Assembly (NCBI RefSeq): GCF_002158905.1
Contig: NZ_CP021431.1
Coordinates: 2,294,001 to 2,358,000 of the forward strand
Source: Yoonia vestfoldensis
GTDB taxonomy: Bacteria; Pseudomonadota; Alphaproteobacteria; Rhodobacterales; Rhodobacteraceae
DNA: 64,000 nt
Reading direction: 5' to 3'
A program made the translations under genes and the position numbers. Below are positions 17,281-26,326 of this stretch, piece after piece. The notes beneath the pieces were generated by a model. It did no database searches. It was not told the DNA's origin and was given only the letters and a program-made list of their open reading frames with translations. Position 1 is the stretch's first letter; the number at the start of each line of letters is the position of its first letter.

Positions 17281-18219
17281 ATGCAAAAGGATTTCCCCTT
17301 TCTGTCGCAGGCCCATGCGCGCTGCCCGCAAAGCCTGCTGGATCATGCGCGCCGCCTGCCCGTCCCCCGCGTCGCCTTGGTCAATGCAGGCGGGGCAGAG
17401 CCGCTGCAAGGCCTGCGCGAGGCGGCGGGTCTGGGGCTGGCCGTGCCGGTGCTGATCGGTGATCACCCCCGCATAGCCGCCACCGCCGAGGCGATTGGCT
17501 GGGACATCACCGACCTGTCCGTGATCCATGCGCCGGGGCCTGCGGCAGCCCAGAAAGCCGCCGAAATGGCCCGCAAAGGCCAGGTTGATGCGATCATGAA
17601 AGGCCAGCTGCATACGTCTGTTTTCCTCAAGGCTCTGCTGCCCTTCAGCGCGGGTTTGCGCGACAAGGACAGCCTTTGCGGCCATCTGTTCCACCTGACG
17701 ATGCCCGGCGCGGACCGGCCTTTGTTGCTGACCGATGCCGCGGTGAATGTCGCGCCCGATATCGCCACGCGGCAGGCCTGTCTGTCCCATGCCGTGCGGC
17801 TGGCGCAAAGGCTGGGGATCGCCTGTCCGCGCGTTGGCCTGCTGGCCCCGACCGAAGATGTGGTGCCTGCGATCCCCTCGACGGGCGAAGCGGCGATCAT
17901 CGCGGCTTGGGCGAAAACCGCCTTGCCCGATGCCATTGTCGAGGGGCCGATGGCACTTGATCTGATCTTTTCGCGCGCGGCGGCTGTGGCGAAAGGCTTT
18001 GCCTCCGATGTCTCGGGCAGGCCCGATATCATGCTGGTGCCTGACATCTCGGCGGGGAACGCGCTGGCCAAGCTGATGTCGCTGGGCATGGGCTGCTGTG
18101 CGGCAGGCATCGTGCTGGGGGCCAAAGTGCCGATCATGCTGACCAGCCGGTCGCAGACCGCACAGGACCGGATCGCCTCGGCGGCGCTGGGTGTGATCGC
18201 GGCGGGGATGCGGGCATGA
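17281..18219 (+). CDS. pta: Phosphate acetyltransferase (short form)
   Basis: 312 residues from the ATG at 17281. It corresponds to the catalytic PTA_PTB domain only, without the long N-terminal regulatory part of the E. coli enzyme. Visible are the KGQLHTSVFLKALL loop, MEGPMALD-type segment (IVEGPMALDLIFSRAAA), PDIMLVPDISAGNALAK and the C-terminal RSQTAQDRIASAALG. It interconverts acetyl phosphate and acetyl-CoA and so channels the Xsc product into central metabolism. It ends in an ATGA overlap with ackA, which supports co-translation. Confidence 0.9.
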   Translation: MQKDFPFLSQAHARCPQSLLDHARRLPVPRVALVNAGGAEPLQGLREAAGLGLAVPVLIGDHPRIAATAEAIGWDITDLSVIHAPGPAAAQKAAEMARKGQVDAIMKGQLHTSVFLKALLPFSAGLRDKDSLCGHLFHLTMPGADRPLLLTDAAVNVAPDIATRQACLSHAVRLAQRLGIACPRVGLLAPTEDVVPAIPSTGEAAIIAAWAKTALPDAIVEGPMALDLIFSRAAAVAKGFASDVSGRPDIMLVPDISAGNALAKLMSLGMGCCAAGIVLGAKVPIMLTSRSQTAQDRIASAALGVIAAGMRA

Positions 18220-19298
18220 TCCTTGTCGTCAATGCCGGATCATCCTCAGTCAAGGTGGCGCTGTTTGACAGGGGCTTGACGCGGCTTGCGGCGGGCGAGG
18301 TGACAGAGATCGGCGGCGATGGCCTGCTGAAACATAGCACAGACAGCAAGCCGATCCGCGCCACCGACCATGCCAGCGCCTTGGCGGCCTTGCTTGCGGC
18401 GCTGGTCCCCCAAGGCCACCGCCTGACCGCCGCCGCGCACCGGATCGTGCATGGCGGGGCGGACCTGACCGCCCCGGCCCGCGTGACCCCCGCAGTGATC
18501 GCGCAGATCGCCGCCTGCAATGCGCTGGCACCGCTGCATAATCCGCATAACCTTGCGGGTATCGCGGCGATTGCAAAGGCGCTGCCAGACCTGCCGCAAT
18601 ATGTCAGTTTCGACACGGCCTTTCATGCGACCAACCCCGCCATCGCCACCAGCTATGCCCTGCCCGCACAGGAAACCGCCAAGGGCATCCGGCGCTATGG
18701 GTTTCACGGGCTCAGCTATCAAGGCCTTGTGCGATCCTTTGGCGACAGGCTGCCGGACCGGCTCTTGGCCTTCCATCTGGGCAATGGGGCCTCGCTTTGC
18801 GCGATCAAGGCGGGCAAATCCGTGGCCTCCTCGATGGGGTATTCCCCGCTTGACGGGCTGGTCATGGGCAGCCGCAGCGGCAGCATCGACGGGATGGCCG
18901 TGCTGCGACTGGCGCAGGACCACGGGATCGCGGCGGCAGGCGATATCCTGAACCGGCACAGCGGGTTGCGCGCCTTGGGCGGCACCAGCGACATGGCGCA
19001 ATTGCTGCGCATGGACAGCGAGGGCGCGCGTTTTGCCGTGGATCATTTCTGCTATTGGGCCGCGCGGCAGGCCGGATCGGCCGTGGTCGCGATGGGCGGC
19101 GTTGACGCCATGGCCTTTACTGGCGGGATCGGTGAAAATGCACCGCAAATCCGCAGCCGGATCATGGACCATCTGGCGTTTCTTGGTAAGGTGCCCCAGC
19201 ATGTGATCGCCGCCGACGAGGAACAGCAGATCGCCCGCGATGCGCTGACCCTGTTGGCGCAAGACCAGCCACGCGAAGGAGCAAGCCATGTCCCTTGA
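18216..19298 (+). CDS. ackA: Acetate kinase
   Basis: 360 residues, shorter than the 400-residue E. coli form. It has the acetokinase signature VVNAGSSSVKVALF at the N-terminus, RIVHGG, the RYGFHGLSY motif and the second signature around SSMGYSPLDGLVMGSRSGSID, plus FTGGIGENAPQIR near the end. It makes ATP and acetate from acetyl phosphate (or the reverse), giving an energy-yielding outlet beside Pta. Its 3' end overlaps the soeA start by 11 bases. Confidence 0.92.
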   Translation: MILVVNAGSSSVKVALFDRGLTRLAAGEVTEIGGDGLLKHSTDSKPIRATDHASALAALLAALVPQGHRLTAAAHRIVHGGADLTAPARVTPAVIAQIAACNALAPLHNPHNLAGIAAIAKALPDLPQYVSFDTAFHATNPAIATSYALPAQETAKGIRRYGFHGLSYQGLVRSFGDRLPDRLLAFHLGNGASLCAIKAGKSVASSMGYSPLDGLVMGSRSGSIDGMAVLRLAQDHGIAAAGDILNRHSGLRALGGTSDMAQLLRMDSEGARFAVDHFCYWAARQAGSAVVAMGGVDAMAFTGGIGENAPQIRSRIMDHLAFLGKVPQHVIAADEEQQIARDALTLLAQDQPREGASHVP

Positions 19299-22113
19299 CC
19301 AGCCACCGATTGACACATCGCCGCATGTGTCCGACGAGGTGCGCAAGACGACCTGCTATATGTGCGCCTGCCGCTGCGGGATCAATGTGCATATGAAGGA
19401 TGGCAAGGTCGCCTATATCGAAGGCAACCGCGACCATCCGGTGAACCAGGGCGTGCTTTGCGCCAAAGGGTCCGCAGGCATCATGCAGCATAATGCGCCG
19501 TCACGGCTGCGCGCGCCTTTGCGCCGCACCGGCCCGCGCGGCTCGGGCCAGTTCGAGGAAATCTCTTGGGAAGAGGCGTTGCAGACCGCCACCGATTGGC
19601 TGGCCCCGATCCGCGCGAACCACCCTGAAAAACTGGCCTTCTTCACCGGCCGCGACCAATCGCAATCCTTTACCAGTTTCTGGGCGCAAGGGTTCGGCAC
19701 ACCCAATTACGCGGCCCATGGCGGGTTTTGTTCGGTGAATATGGCCGCCGCCGGTATCTATACGATGGGCGGGGCCTTCTGGGAATTCGGCCAGCCTGAT
19801 TGGGACCATACGAAATTGTTCATGCTGTTCGGCGTGGCCGAGGATCACGACAGCAACCCGATCAAGATGGGCATTGGCAAGATCAAGGCCCGCGGCGCGC
19901 GGATCATCGGCGTGAACCCGATCCGCACCGGATATAATGCCGTGGCCGACGATTGGGTCGGCATCACGCCCGGCACCGACGGGTTGTTCATCCTTGCGCT
20001 GGTGCATTGCCTGATGCAGGCGGGCAAGGTCGATCTGGATTATCTGGCGCGGTTCACCAATGCCTCTGTGCTGATCAACGAGGACCCCAAATCCGACCAA
20101 TTCGGCCTGTTCCTGCGCGATGCCGCAGGCCAGCCACAAGTGATCGACCGGCGCACAGGCCAGCTTGCGCCCTGGAACGGGCAAGGCGTGGAACCTGATC
20201 TGGCCGCCACCCACCGCGCCGCAGGCATCACGCACCGGCCCGTCTTTCACCTGATGGCCGACCGCTATCTTGATCCCGCTTACGCGCCAGAGGCCGTGGC
20301 CGAGCGTTGCGGCATCCCCGCCCAGCGCATCCGCGCATTGGCCGCCGATCTGGCACGGGTGGCCTTTGACGAACCGGTGATCCTTGACCGGGAATGGACC
20401 GATTTTCGCGGCAAGAAACACGCCCAGATGATCGGGCGCCCCGTCAGTTTCCACGCGATGCGGGGCATTTCGGCCCATTCCAACGGTTTCCAGACCTGCC
20501 GCGCGCTGCATATGCTGCAAATCATACTTGGCGCGGTGGAAACGCCGGGCGGGATGCGGTTCAAACCGCCCTATCCCAAACCCGCCACGGCCCATCCCAA
20601 ACCGCATGGCAAGGTAACAGCGGGCGCCGCCCTTGACGGGCCGCATCTGGGCTATGTGCAAGGCCCCGAAGACCTGCTGTTGCATGATGACGGCAGCCCG
20701 ATCCGCATCGACAAGGCGTTTTCATGGGATAATCCGATGTCGGCGCATGGGCTGATGCATATGGTGATCAGCAATGCCCATGCGGGGGATCCCTACAAGA
20801 TCGACACTTTGTTCATGTATATGGCGAATATGTCGTGGAATTCGTCCATGAATCTGGGCGGCGTGCATAAGATGCTGACCGATACGGATGCCAACGGCGA
20901 TTACGTCATCCCGCGCATCATCTATTCGGATGCTTATTCCTCGGAAATGGTGGCCTATGCCGATCTGATCCTGCCCGACACGACCTATCTGGAACGGCAT
21001 GATTGCATCAGCTTGCTCGACCGCCCGATCTGCGAGGCAGACGGGGTCGCCGATGCGATCCGCTGGCCGGTTGTCGCGCCCGACCGCGATGTGCGCGGGT
21101 TCCAATCGGTGCTCTGCGATCTGGGCGCGCGGCTGGGCCTGCCGGGGTTCGTGAATGACGATGGCAGTGCGAAATACAAAGATTACGCCGATTACATCAC
21201 AAATCACATCCGCCGCCCCGGCATCGGGCCGCTGGCCGGGTTTCGCGGCGCGGATGGCAAGGATGAAGGGCGCGGCGCGGCCAACCCCGATCAATTGCAA
21301 AGCTATATCGACAATGGCGGCTTCTGGATCAGCCATGTCCCCGACACCTGCGCCTATTACAAACCTTTCAACGCGGCCTATCAGGATTGGGCGGTCAAGA
21401 TGGGCTTTTACGACGTGGTGCAGCCCTATATCTTCCAGCTTTACGTCGAACCTTTGCGCAAATTCCAGGCCGCCGCCGAAGGGCATGGGCACCGCCAGCC
21501 GCCCGATCATCTGCGCGGCCAGATCAAGGCCACGATGGATCCGCTGCCGATCTGGTATCCACCCTTCGAGGATGGCCATGTCGATCCCGCCGCCTATCCG
21601 ATCCACGCGCTAACCCAGCGGCCGATGGCGATGTATCATTCCTGGGGCAGCCAGAACGCCTGGCTGCGGCAGATCCACGGACATAACCCGCTCTATCTGC
21701 CGACCAAGATATGGGACCAGCACGGATTTCAGGACGGCGACTGGGCCTGCGTCACCTCGGCGCATGGATCGATCACCGTGCCGGTGGCCCATCAGGCGGC
21801 GTTGAACGAAAATACGATCTGGACATGGAACGCCATCGGCAAACGCAAAGGGGCTTGGGCGCTGGACGAACATGCCCCCGAGGCGACCAAGGGGTTCTTG
21901 CTCAACCACCTGATCCACGAACTTCTGCCGCCACGCGGCGACGGGCTGCGCTGGGCCAATTCGGACCCCATCACAGGCCAGGCCGCCTGGTTCGACCTGC
22001 GGGTGAAAATCGAAAAATCAGCCCAGCCGAACGAGGCCCAGCCCGTCCTGCCCGCCATCTCATCCCCCGTCCCGCAAGGGCCAAAAGACATCGCATGGAC
22101 ATCGCGCAAATGA
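19288..22113 (+). CDS. soeA: Sulfite dehydrogenase (quinone), molybdopterin subunit SoeA
   Basis: 941 residues, GAAGGA ribosome site inside the ackA end. Belongs to the DMSO reductase family: the N-terminal [4Fe-4S] motif CYMCACRCGI...GVLCAKG, molybdopterin-binding regions (AAHGGFCSVNMAAAGIYTMGG, LFMLFGVAEDHDSNP), and a C-terminal MopB domain (RPMAMYHSWGSQNAWLRQIHG). General annotation might call it formate dehydrogenase or thiosulfate reductase. Together with SoeB, SoeC and the directly preceding xsc-pta-ackA it fits the cytoplasmic membrane-bound sulfite oxidising enzyme known from Allochromatium and Ruegeria. There is no Tat signal, consistent with SoeA facing the cytoplasm. No selenocysteine codon is involved. 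Confidence 0.9.
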   Translation: MSLDQPPIDTSPHVSDEVRKTTCYMCACRCGINVHMKDGKVAYIEGNRDHPVNQGVLCAKGSAGIMQHNAPSRLRAPLRRTGPRGSGQFEEISWEEALQTATDWLAPIRANHPEKLAFFTGRDQSQSFTSFWAQGFGTPNYAAHGGFCSVNMAAAGIYTMGGAFWEFGQPDWDHTKLFMLFGVAEDHDSNPIKMGIGKIKARGARIIGVNPIRTGYNAVADDWVGITPGTDGLFILALVHCLMQAGKVDLDYLARFTNASVLINEDPKSDQFGLFLRDAAGQPQVIDRRTGQLAPWNGQGVEPDLAATHRAAGITHRPVFHLMADRYLDPAYAPEAVAERCGIPAQRIRALAADLARVAFDEPVILDREWTDFRGKKHAQMIGRPVSFHAMRGISAHSNGFQTCRALHMLQIILGAVETPGGMRFKPPYPKPATAHPKPHGKVTAGAALDGPHLGYVQGPEDLLLHDDGSPIRIDKAFSWDNPMSAHGLMHMVISNAHAGDPYKIDTLFMYMANMSWNSSMNLGGVHKMLTDTDANGDYVIPRIIYSDAYSSEMVAYADLILPDTTYLERHDCISLLDRPICEADGVADAIRWPVVAPDRDVRGFQSVLCDLGARLGLPGFVNDDGSAKYKDYADYITNHIRRPGIGPLAGFRGADGKDEGRGAANPDQLQSYIDNGGFWISHVPDTCAYYKPFNAAYQDWAVKMGFYDVVQPYIFQLYVEPLRKFQAAAEGHGHRQPPDHLRGQIKATMDPLPIWYPPFEDGHVDPAAYPIHALTQRPMAMYHSWGSQNAWLRQIHGHNPLYLPTKIWDQHGFQDGDWACVTSAHGSITVPVAHQAALNENTIWTWNAIGKRKGAWALDEHAPEATKGFLLNHLIHELLPPRGDGLRWANSDPITGQAAWFDLRVKIEKSAQPNEAQPVLPAISSPVPQGPKDIAWTSRK

Positions 22114-22223
22114 CCAAAGGCCAAATCCTTCTGCTGATCGCCCTCTTCGTGGCGCTGACGCTCGGCAGCTTCATCTGGTTTATCGCCACATGGGATGCCA
22201 GCGCGCGCGCGCCCATCGGATAA
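22110..22223 (+). CDS. 37-residue single-helix membrane protein between soeA and soeB
   Basis: The ATG at 22110 overlaps the soeA stop (ATGA). The peptide MTKGQILLLIALFVALTLG continues with SFIWFIATWDASARAPIG and is one hydrophobic helix with short polar ends. Coupling to soeA and position inside the operon argue that it is real and may be a small accessory subunit helping assembly or anchoring of Soe. I do not know a named family. An in-frame ATG at 22095 would add five residues. Confidence 0.6.
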   Translation: MTKGQILLLIALFVALTLGSFIWFIATWDASARAPIG

Positions 22224-22236
22224 AGCGCCATGCCCC

Positions 22237-22263
22237 CGCATCTTCCGAGCCCAAATATCCCCG
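22237..22263 (-). repeat. Intergenic repeat copy A (GGGGATATTTGGGCTCGGAAGATG type)
   Basis: Read on the minus strand this matches the sequence at 23991-24019 in 22 or more positions, including GATATTT and GCTCGGAAGATGCGG. Short elements with a GC-palindrome followed by GATATTT are scattered between genes in Rhodobacterales. It lies in the 95-bp gap before soeB. Confidence 0.6.
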
Positions 22264-22318
22264 CCGGAGGCCGCGTCTTTCGCCAGAAAGGCGCGCCCCC
22301 ACAATATAGGCCAAGCAT

Positions 22319-23080
22319 ATGACCCAACTGCCCGCCAGCACCGCCAAGAAACTGGGCCTTGTGATCGACCTTGATACCTGCGTGGGCTGCCATGCCTGCG
22401 TGATTTCCTGCAAAGGCTGGAATACCGAAAACTACGGCGCGCCCTTGTCGGATCAGGACGCTTACGGCGCGGACCCGTCCGGGACCTTTCTGAACCGCGT
22501 CCATTCCTATGAAGTCCAGCCCGAGATGGGCAGCGCCCAGCTGATCCATTTCCCCAAATCCTGCCTACATTGCGACGACGCGCCCTGCGTGACGGTCTGC
22601 CCGACAGGGGCCAGCTATAAACGGGCCGAGGACGGGATCGTACTGGTCAATGAAAGCGCCTGCATCGGATGCAGCCTTTGCGCCTGGGCCTGCCCTTACG
22701 GCGCGCGCGAACTCGACGCCAAGGCCGGCGTGATGAAGAAATGCACGCTTTGCGTTGATCGGATCTACAACGAAAACCTGCCCGAGGAGGACCGCGAGCC
22801 CGCCTGCGTGCGTACCTGTCCCGCTGGCGCGCGGCATTTCGGCGATCTGGGCGATGAAACCTCGGATGTGTCGCAACTGGTCGCAGCGCGCGGCGGGTTC
22901 GACCTGATGCCCGAACAAGGCACAAAACCCGTCAACAAATACCTGCCGCCACGGCCCAAGGATGTGATGCCCGACTATGACGTGCTGGCGCCGTTTCTGG
23001 AACCGGTCGCCACCGATGGCAAAGGCTTTGCGCATTGGCTGGACAAGGCGCTGTCGGCCCTGCCCGGAGGGGCGAAATAA
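22319..23080 (+). CDS. soeB: Sulfite dehydrogenase iron-sulfur subunit SoeB
   Basis: 253 residues. DmsB/PsrB-type ferredoxin with four cysteine clusters for [4Fe-4S] centres: DTCVGCHACVISCKG, KSCLHCDDAPCVTVCPTGA, SACIGCSLCAWACPYGA and KKCTLCVDRI...PACVRTCPAGA. It relays electrons from SoeA to the membrane subunit. Its stop overlaps the soeC start (TAATG). Confidence 0.92.
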   Translation: MTQLPASTAKKLGLVIDLDTCVGCHACVISCKGWNTENYGAPLSDQDAYGADPSGTFLNRVHSYEVQPEMGSAQLIHFPKSCLHCDDAPCVTVCPTGASYKRAEDGIVLVNESACIGCSLCAWACPYGARELDAKAGVMKKCTLCVDRIYNENLPEEDREPACVRTCPAGARHFGDLGDETSDVSQLVAARGGFDLMPEQGTKPVNKYLPPRPKDVMPDYDVLAPFLEPVATDGKGFAHWLDKALSALPGGAK

Positions 23081-23952
23081 TGCATCCCGCGACATCCGTT
23101 ATCATCTTCACCACCTTCTCGGGCCTCGGCTTTGGGCTTTTGTTCTGGCTTGGCATCGGGGCGATCACGCCCAGCGGGCTGATGGCCTTCATCTGGTTTG
23201 CCATCGCCTATCTGGCGGCGGTGGGCGGGTTGCTTGCCTCGACCTTTCACCTTGGCCGGCCGGAACGTGCGATCAAGGCCTTCAGCCAATGGCAGACCAG
23301 CTGGCTGTCGCGCGAAGGCATTGCCGCTGTCGCAACCTTGCTGGTCATGGCCGTCTACGGCGCGGGGCTGGTGTTTTTCGACACGGTGCTGGCCCCCTTG
23401 GGCTGGATCGGCGCGCTGGGGGCGCTGGCGACGGTCTTCACGACCGCGATGATCTATGCGCAGCTGAAAACCGTGCCGCGCTGGCGGCATTGGAGCACGC
23501 CTGCGCTGTTTTTGACGCTATCCATCGGCGGCGGGGCCTTGCTGGCCGGTCAGGTGACAGAGACGCTGGCGCTGCTGGGCCTTGCCGCCGCTTTGCAGGT
23601 CTATGCATGGGTCACAGGCGATACGCGGCTGGCGCGGTCGGGCACGGATATGGCCAGCGCCACGGGGCTTGGCCATATCGGTGCCGTCCGCGCCTTTGAG
23701 CCACCCCATACCGGCACCAATTACCTGATGCGCGAATTCATCCATGTGGTGGGGCGCAAACATGCGCAGCGTCTGCGGGTCATTGCAGCACTACTGGCCT
23801 TTGTGCTGCCCGCCTTTTTTCTGCTGCTGCCATTCAGCCATCTCTGGGGCGCGCTGGCGCTGGTCAGCCATATCGCGGGGGTGCTGGTGCTGCGCTGGCT
23901 GTTCTTTGCGCAGGCTGAACATGTGGTCGGGTTCTATTACGGCAAGCGTTGA
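23080..23952 (+). CDS. soeC: Sulfite dehydrogenase membrane anchor SoeC (DmsC/NrfD-like)
   Basis: 290 residues with about eight transmembrane helices. The segment LASTFHLGRPERAIKAFSQWQTSWLSREG is diagnostic for DmsC-type quinone-reactive subunits. It anchors SoeAB and hands electrons to quinone. The start at 23080 overlaps the soeB stop. It closes the operon and is followed by strong hairpins. Confidence 0.9.
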   Translation: MHPATSVIIFTTFSGLGFGLLFWLGIGAITPSGLMAFIWFAIAYLAAVGGLLASTFHLGRPERAIKAFSQWQTSWLSREGIAAVATLLVMAVYGAGLVFFDTVLAPLGWIGALGALATVFTTAMIYAQLKTVPRWRHWSTPALFLTLSIGGGALLAGQVTETLALLGLAAALQVYAWVTGDTRLARSGTDMASATGLGHIGAVRAFEPPHTGTNYLMREFIHVVGRKHAQRLRVIAALLAFVLPAFFLLLPFSHLWGALALVSHIAGVLVLRWLFFAQAEHVVGFYYGKR

Positions 23953-24019
23953 GGGGGCGCTGCCCCCGCCCCGGACAAGATCCGGGGCCCCCCGGGATAT
24001 TTATGCTCGGAAGATGCGG
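23953..24019 (+). terminator. Double hairpin plus intergenic repeat copy B after the soe operon
   Basis: GGGGGC/GCCCCC (23953-23967) and CCCCGGA/TCCGGGG around CAAGA (23969-23987) form two GC-rich stem-loops. They are followed by CCCGGGATATTTATGCTCGG and AAGATGCGG (23991-24019), the second copy of the repeat seen before soeB. The element sits between soeC and the convergent ilvA and can serve both. Confidence 0.65.
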
Positions 24020-25231
24020 TTAAAGGTCTTGCGCCGTGCGCACCGATAGGCCCGCATCGCGCAACAGGCCGGTGATATCATCGACATGGCGTTGGTCGCG
24101 GGCCTCGATCACGATTTCGAGTTCGGCTTTTTTCAGCGAGACGCTTTGCATCATCCGCTGGTGGATGACCTCGATCACATTGGCGCCCGCATCCCCGATG
24201 ATCCGCGAGATCATGGCAAGCTGGCCAGGGCGGTCGTCGATTTCGAACACGAGCCGCGTGATCCGCCCGTCGCGCATCAGCCCGCGCAGGATCAGCGTCG
24301 ACAAGAGCCGCGAATCGATATTGCCGCCGCAGATCACCAGCCCGAGTTTTTGCCCTTTGAACTGCGCCAGATTGGCCTTGATCACGGCAAGGCCCGCACC
24401 GGCGGCACCTTCGGCCACCAGTTTTTCGTGGCTCAGAAGATCAAAAACCGCGCTTTCGATCTCGCTTTCGCTGGCGCTGTCGATCCGGGCGACATGGTCG
24501 CGGATCACGGCGATATTGGCGGGGGCGGGTTGGCGCACGGCGATGCCTTCGGCCAATGTGGCCCCGGCGAAATGCGGCGCGAAACCTTCGATCTGGGCTT
24601 TGGCGGCGTCGAAAAGATGCGCCTGCGCGCCGATCACGCTGATGCCGGGATTGACCGATTTCGCCGCCACCGCCATGCCCGCGATCAACCCGCCGCCGCC
24701 CACGGGCACCACGATGCAATCAAGATCGGGCACCTGTTCGAGCATTTCCAATGCCACCGTGCCTTGGCCCGCCGCGACCACCGGATCGTCAAAGGGATGG
24801 ATAAAGGTCAGCCCCTTTTGCGCCGCCAGATCCAGCGTGAATTGCACGCTGTCGTCAAAGCCCGCGCCATGGATCACCACCTCGGCCCCCAGATCGGCGG
24901 TGCGCTGCACCTTATTGAAGGGCGTGCCTTCGGGCATCACGATGGTGGATGGGATGCCCAGCCGCGTGGCGTGATAGGCCACGCCCTGCGCATGATTGCC
25001 CGCAGAACAGGCGATCACGCCCGCCTTGCGCGCGCCTGCATCCAGCGTCAGCAATTTGGCCAGCGCGCCGCGTGCCTTGAACGCATTGGTATGCTGGAGG
25101 TTTTCAAGCTTGAGATAGAGATCGATCCCGAGCATATGCGACAGCCGCGTCGCCCGGATCATCGGGGTGCGGATGGTGGCGGGGGCGATTGCCGCATAGG
25201 TCCGGGTGATCAGGGCGGCGGTCAGTTCCAA
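24020..25231 (-). CDS. ilvA: Threonine ammonia-lyase
   Basis: 403 residues. Fold-type II PLP enzyme: KLENLQHTNAFKARGA carries the PLP lysine, SAGNHAQGVA the phosphate-contact loop and VPVGGGGLIAGMA the glycine loop. A single C-terminal ACT-like domain (residues about 325-400) puts it with the shorter single-ACT type, not the 514-residue E. coli IlvA with two ACT-like modules. It deaminates threonine to 2-oxobutanoate for isoleucine synthesis or catabolism. It stands between the sulfonate and galactoside blocks and is convergent to soeC. Confidence 0.9.
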   Translation of the reverse strand: MELTAALITRTYAAIAPATIRTPMIRATRLSHMLGIDLYLKLENLQHTNAFKARGALAKLLTLDAGARKAGVIACSAGNHAQGVAYHATRLGIPSTIVMPEGTPFNKVQRTADLGAEVVIHGAGFDDSVQFTLDLAAQKGLTFIHPFDDPVVAAGQGTVALEMLEQVPDLDCIVVPVGGGGLIAGMAVAAKSVNPGISVIGAQAHLFDAAKAQIEGFAPHFAGATLAEGIAVRQPAPANIAVIRDHVARIDSASESEIESAVFDLLSHEKLVAEGAAGAGLAVIKANLAQFKGQKLGLVICGGNIDSRLLSTLILRGLMRDGRITRLVFEIDDRPGQLAMISRIIGDAGANVIEVIHQRMMQSVSLKKAELEIVIEARDQRHVDDITGLLRDAGLSVRTAQDL

Positions 25232-25261
25232 CGATCTTCTCCTGCAGGCCGCAGACGTTGA

Positions 25262-26323
25262 TCATCCGGTGCGGATGCGTGTCTCGGTTTGCGCATCAAA
25301 CAGGTAAAGCCGCGATTTGTCGATGGTCACACCGACGCGCGCGCCCTCGACCGAGCGATCATCGCCGCGTTCCTCGATCACGATGCGCTCGCCCGTGTCG
25401 CAGGTCAGATAGACAAAGGACACGCCACCCAGGCTTTCGGTCAGATCGACGGTATGGGTGTCACCGTCCGGATCGACGGCCAGATGTTCGGCGCGCATCC
25501 CCACGGTTACGTCACCGCGATAGGATGCCGGGATCACGCCGGCGAAATCGGCTTTCATGCCCGGCACGGTGACATTGCCATCCTTGGCGGTGCCGCCCAG
25601 AAAATTCATCGCAGGCGAGCCGATAAACCCGGCCACGAATTTGTTGTCGGGGTCGCGATAAAGGTCCATCGGCGCGCCGACCTGTTCGATCCGGCCTGCG
25701 CGCAGCACGACGATCTTGTCGGCCAGGGTCATCGCCTCGACCTGATCATGGGTGACATAGATCATCGTCGCCCCGATTTCGCGGTGCAGCCGCGCGATTT
25801 CGACCCGCATTTCGACCCGCAATTCGGCGTCGAGGTTGGACAAAGGTTCGTCGAACAAGAAGACTTCGGGGCCGCGCACGATGGCGCGCCCGATGGACAC
25901 GCGCTGGCGCTGACCGCCGGACAGGGCGGCGGGTTTGCGGTCAAGATAGGGTTCGAGTTTCAGGATCCGCGTCGCCTCGGCCACTTTGCGGGTGATTTCG
26001 GCCTTGGGGTGCCCGTTCATTTTCAGCCCGAACCCCATATTGTCGCGCACTGTCATATGCGGATAAAGCGCATAGGTCTGGAACACCATCGCCACCCCGC
26101 GCGCCGAAGGGTCCAGCCGGGTCACGTCGCGGGTGCCGATGGCCATGCTGCCTTCTGTGGTTTCCTCCAGCCCTGCGACCATGCGCAGCAAGGTGGATTT
26201 GCCACAGCCCGAGGGGCCAACGAAGACGCAGAATTCGCCATCCGCTATGGTCAGGTCGATGCCATGGATGACCTGCACATCGCCATAGCGCTTGACCACG
26301 TTCTTGAGCGTGACACCCGACAT
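25262..26323 (-). CDS. Sugar ABC transporter ATP-binding protein (UgpC/MsmX type)
   Basis: 353 residues. Walker A GPSGCGKSTLL, signature LSGGQRQRVSIGRAI, Walker B VFLFDEPLSNLD and the C-terminal TOBE/OB region that marks CUT1 sugar importers. It should power the permease pair at 28635-30539. It is encoded on the other strand, after the IclR gene, so it is probably co-transcribed with the regulator and separate from the rest of the transporter. Confidence 0.88.
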   Translation of the reverse strand: MSGVTLKNVVKRYGDVQVIHGIDLTIADGEFCVFVGPSGCGKSTLLRMVAGLEETTEGSMAIGTRDVTRLDPSARGVAMVFQTYALYPHMTVRDNMGFGLKMNGHPKAEITRKVAEATRILKLEPYLDRKPAALSGGQRQRVSIGRAIVRGPEVFLFDEPLSNLDAELRVEMRVEIARLHREIGATMIYVTHDQVEAMTLADKIVVLRAGRIEQVGAPMDLYRDPDNKFVAGFIGSPAMNFLGGTAKDGNVTVPGMKADFAGVIPASYRGDVTVGMRAEHLAVDPDGDTHTVDLTESLGGVSFVYLTCDTGERIVIEERGDDRSVEGARVGVTIDKSRLYLFDAQTETRIRTG

Positions 26324-26326
26324 TGC

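Noticed and set aside
19288..22113. Formate dehydrogenase or thiosulfate reductase as identity of the molybdoprotein
   Set aside because: The SoeB/SoeC partners and direct linkage to xsc-pta-ackA fit sulfite oxidation; no selenocysteine and no Tat signal.
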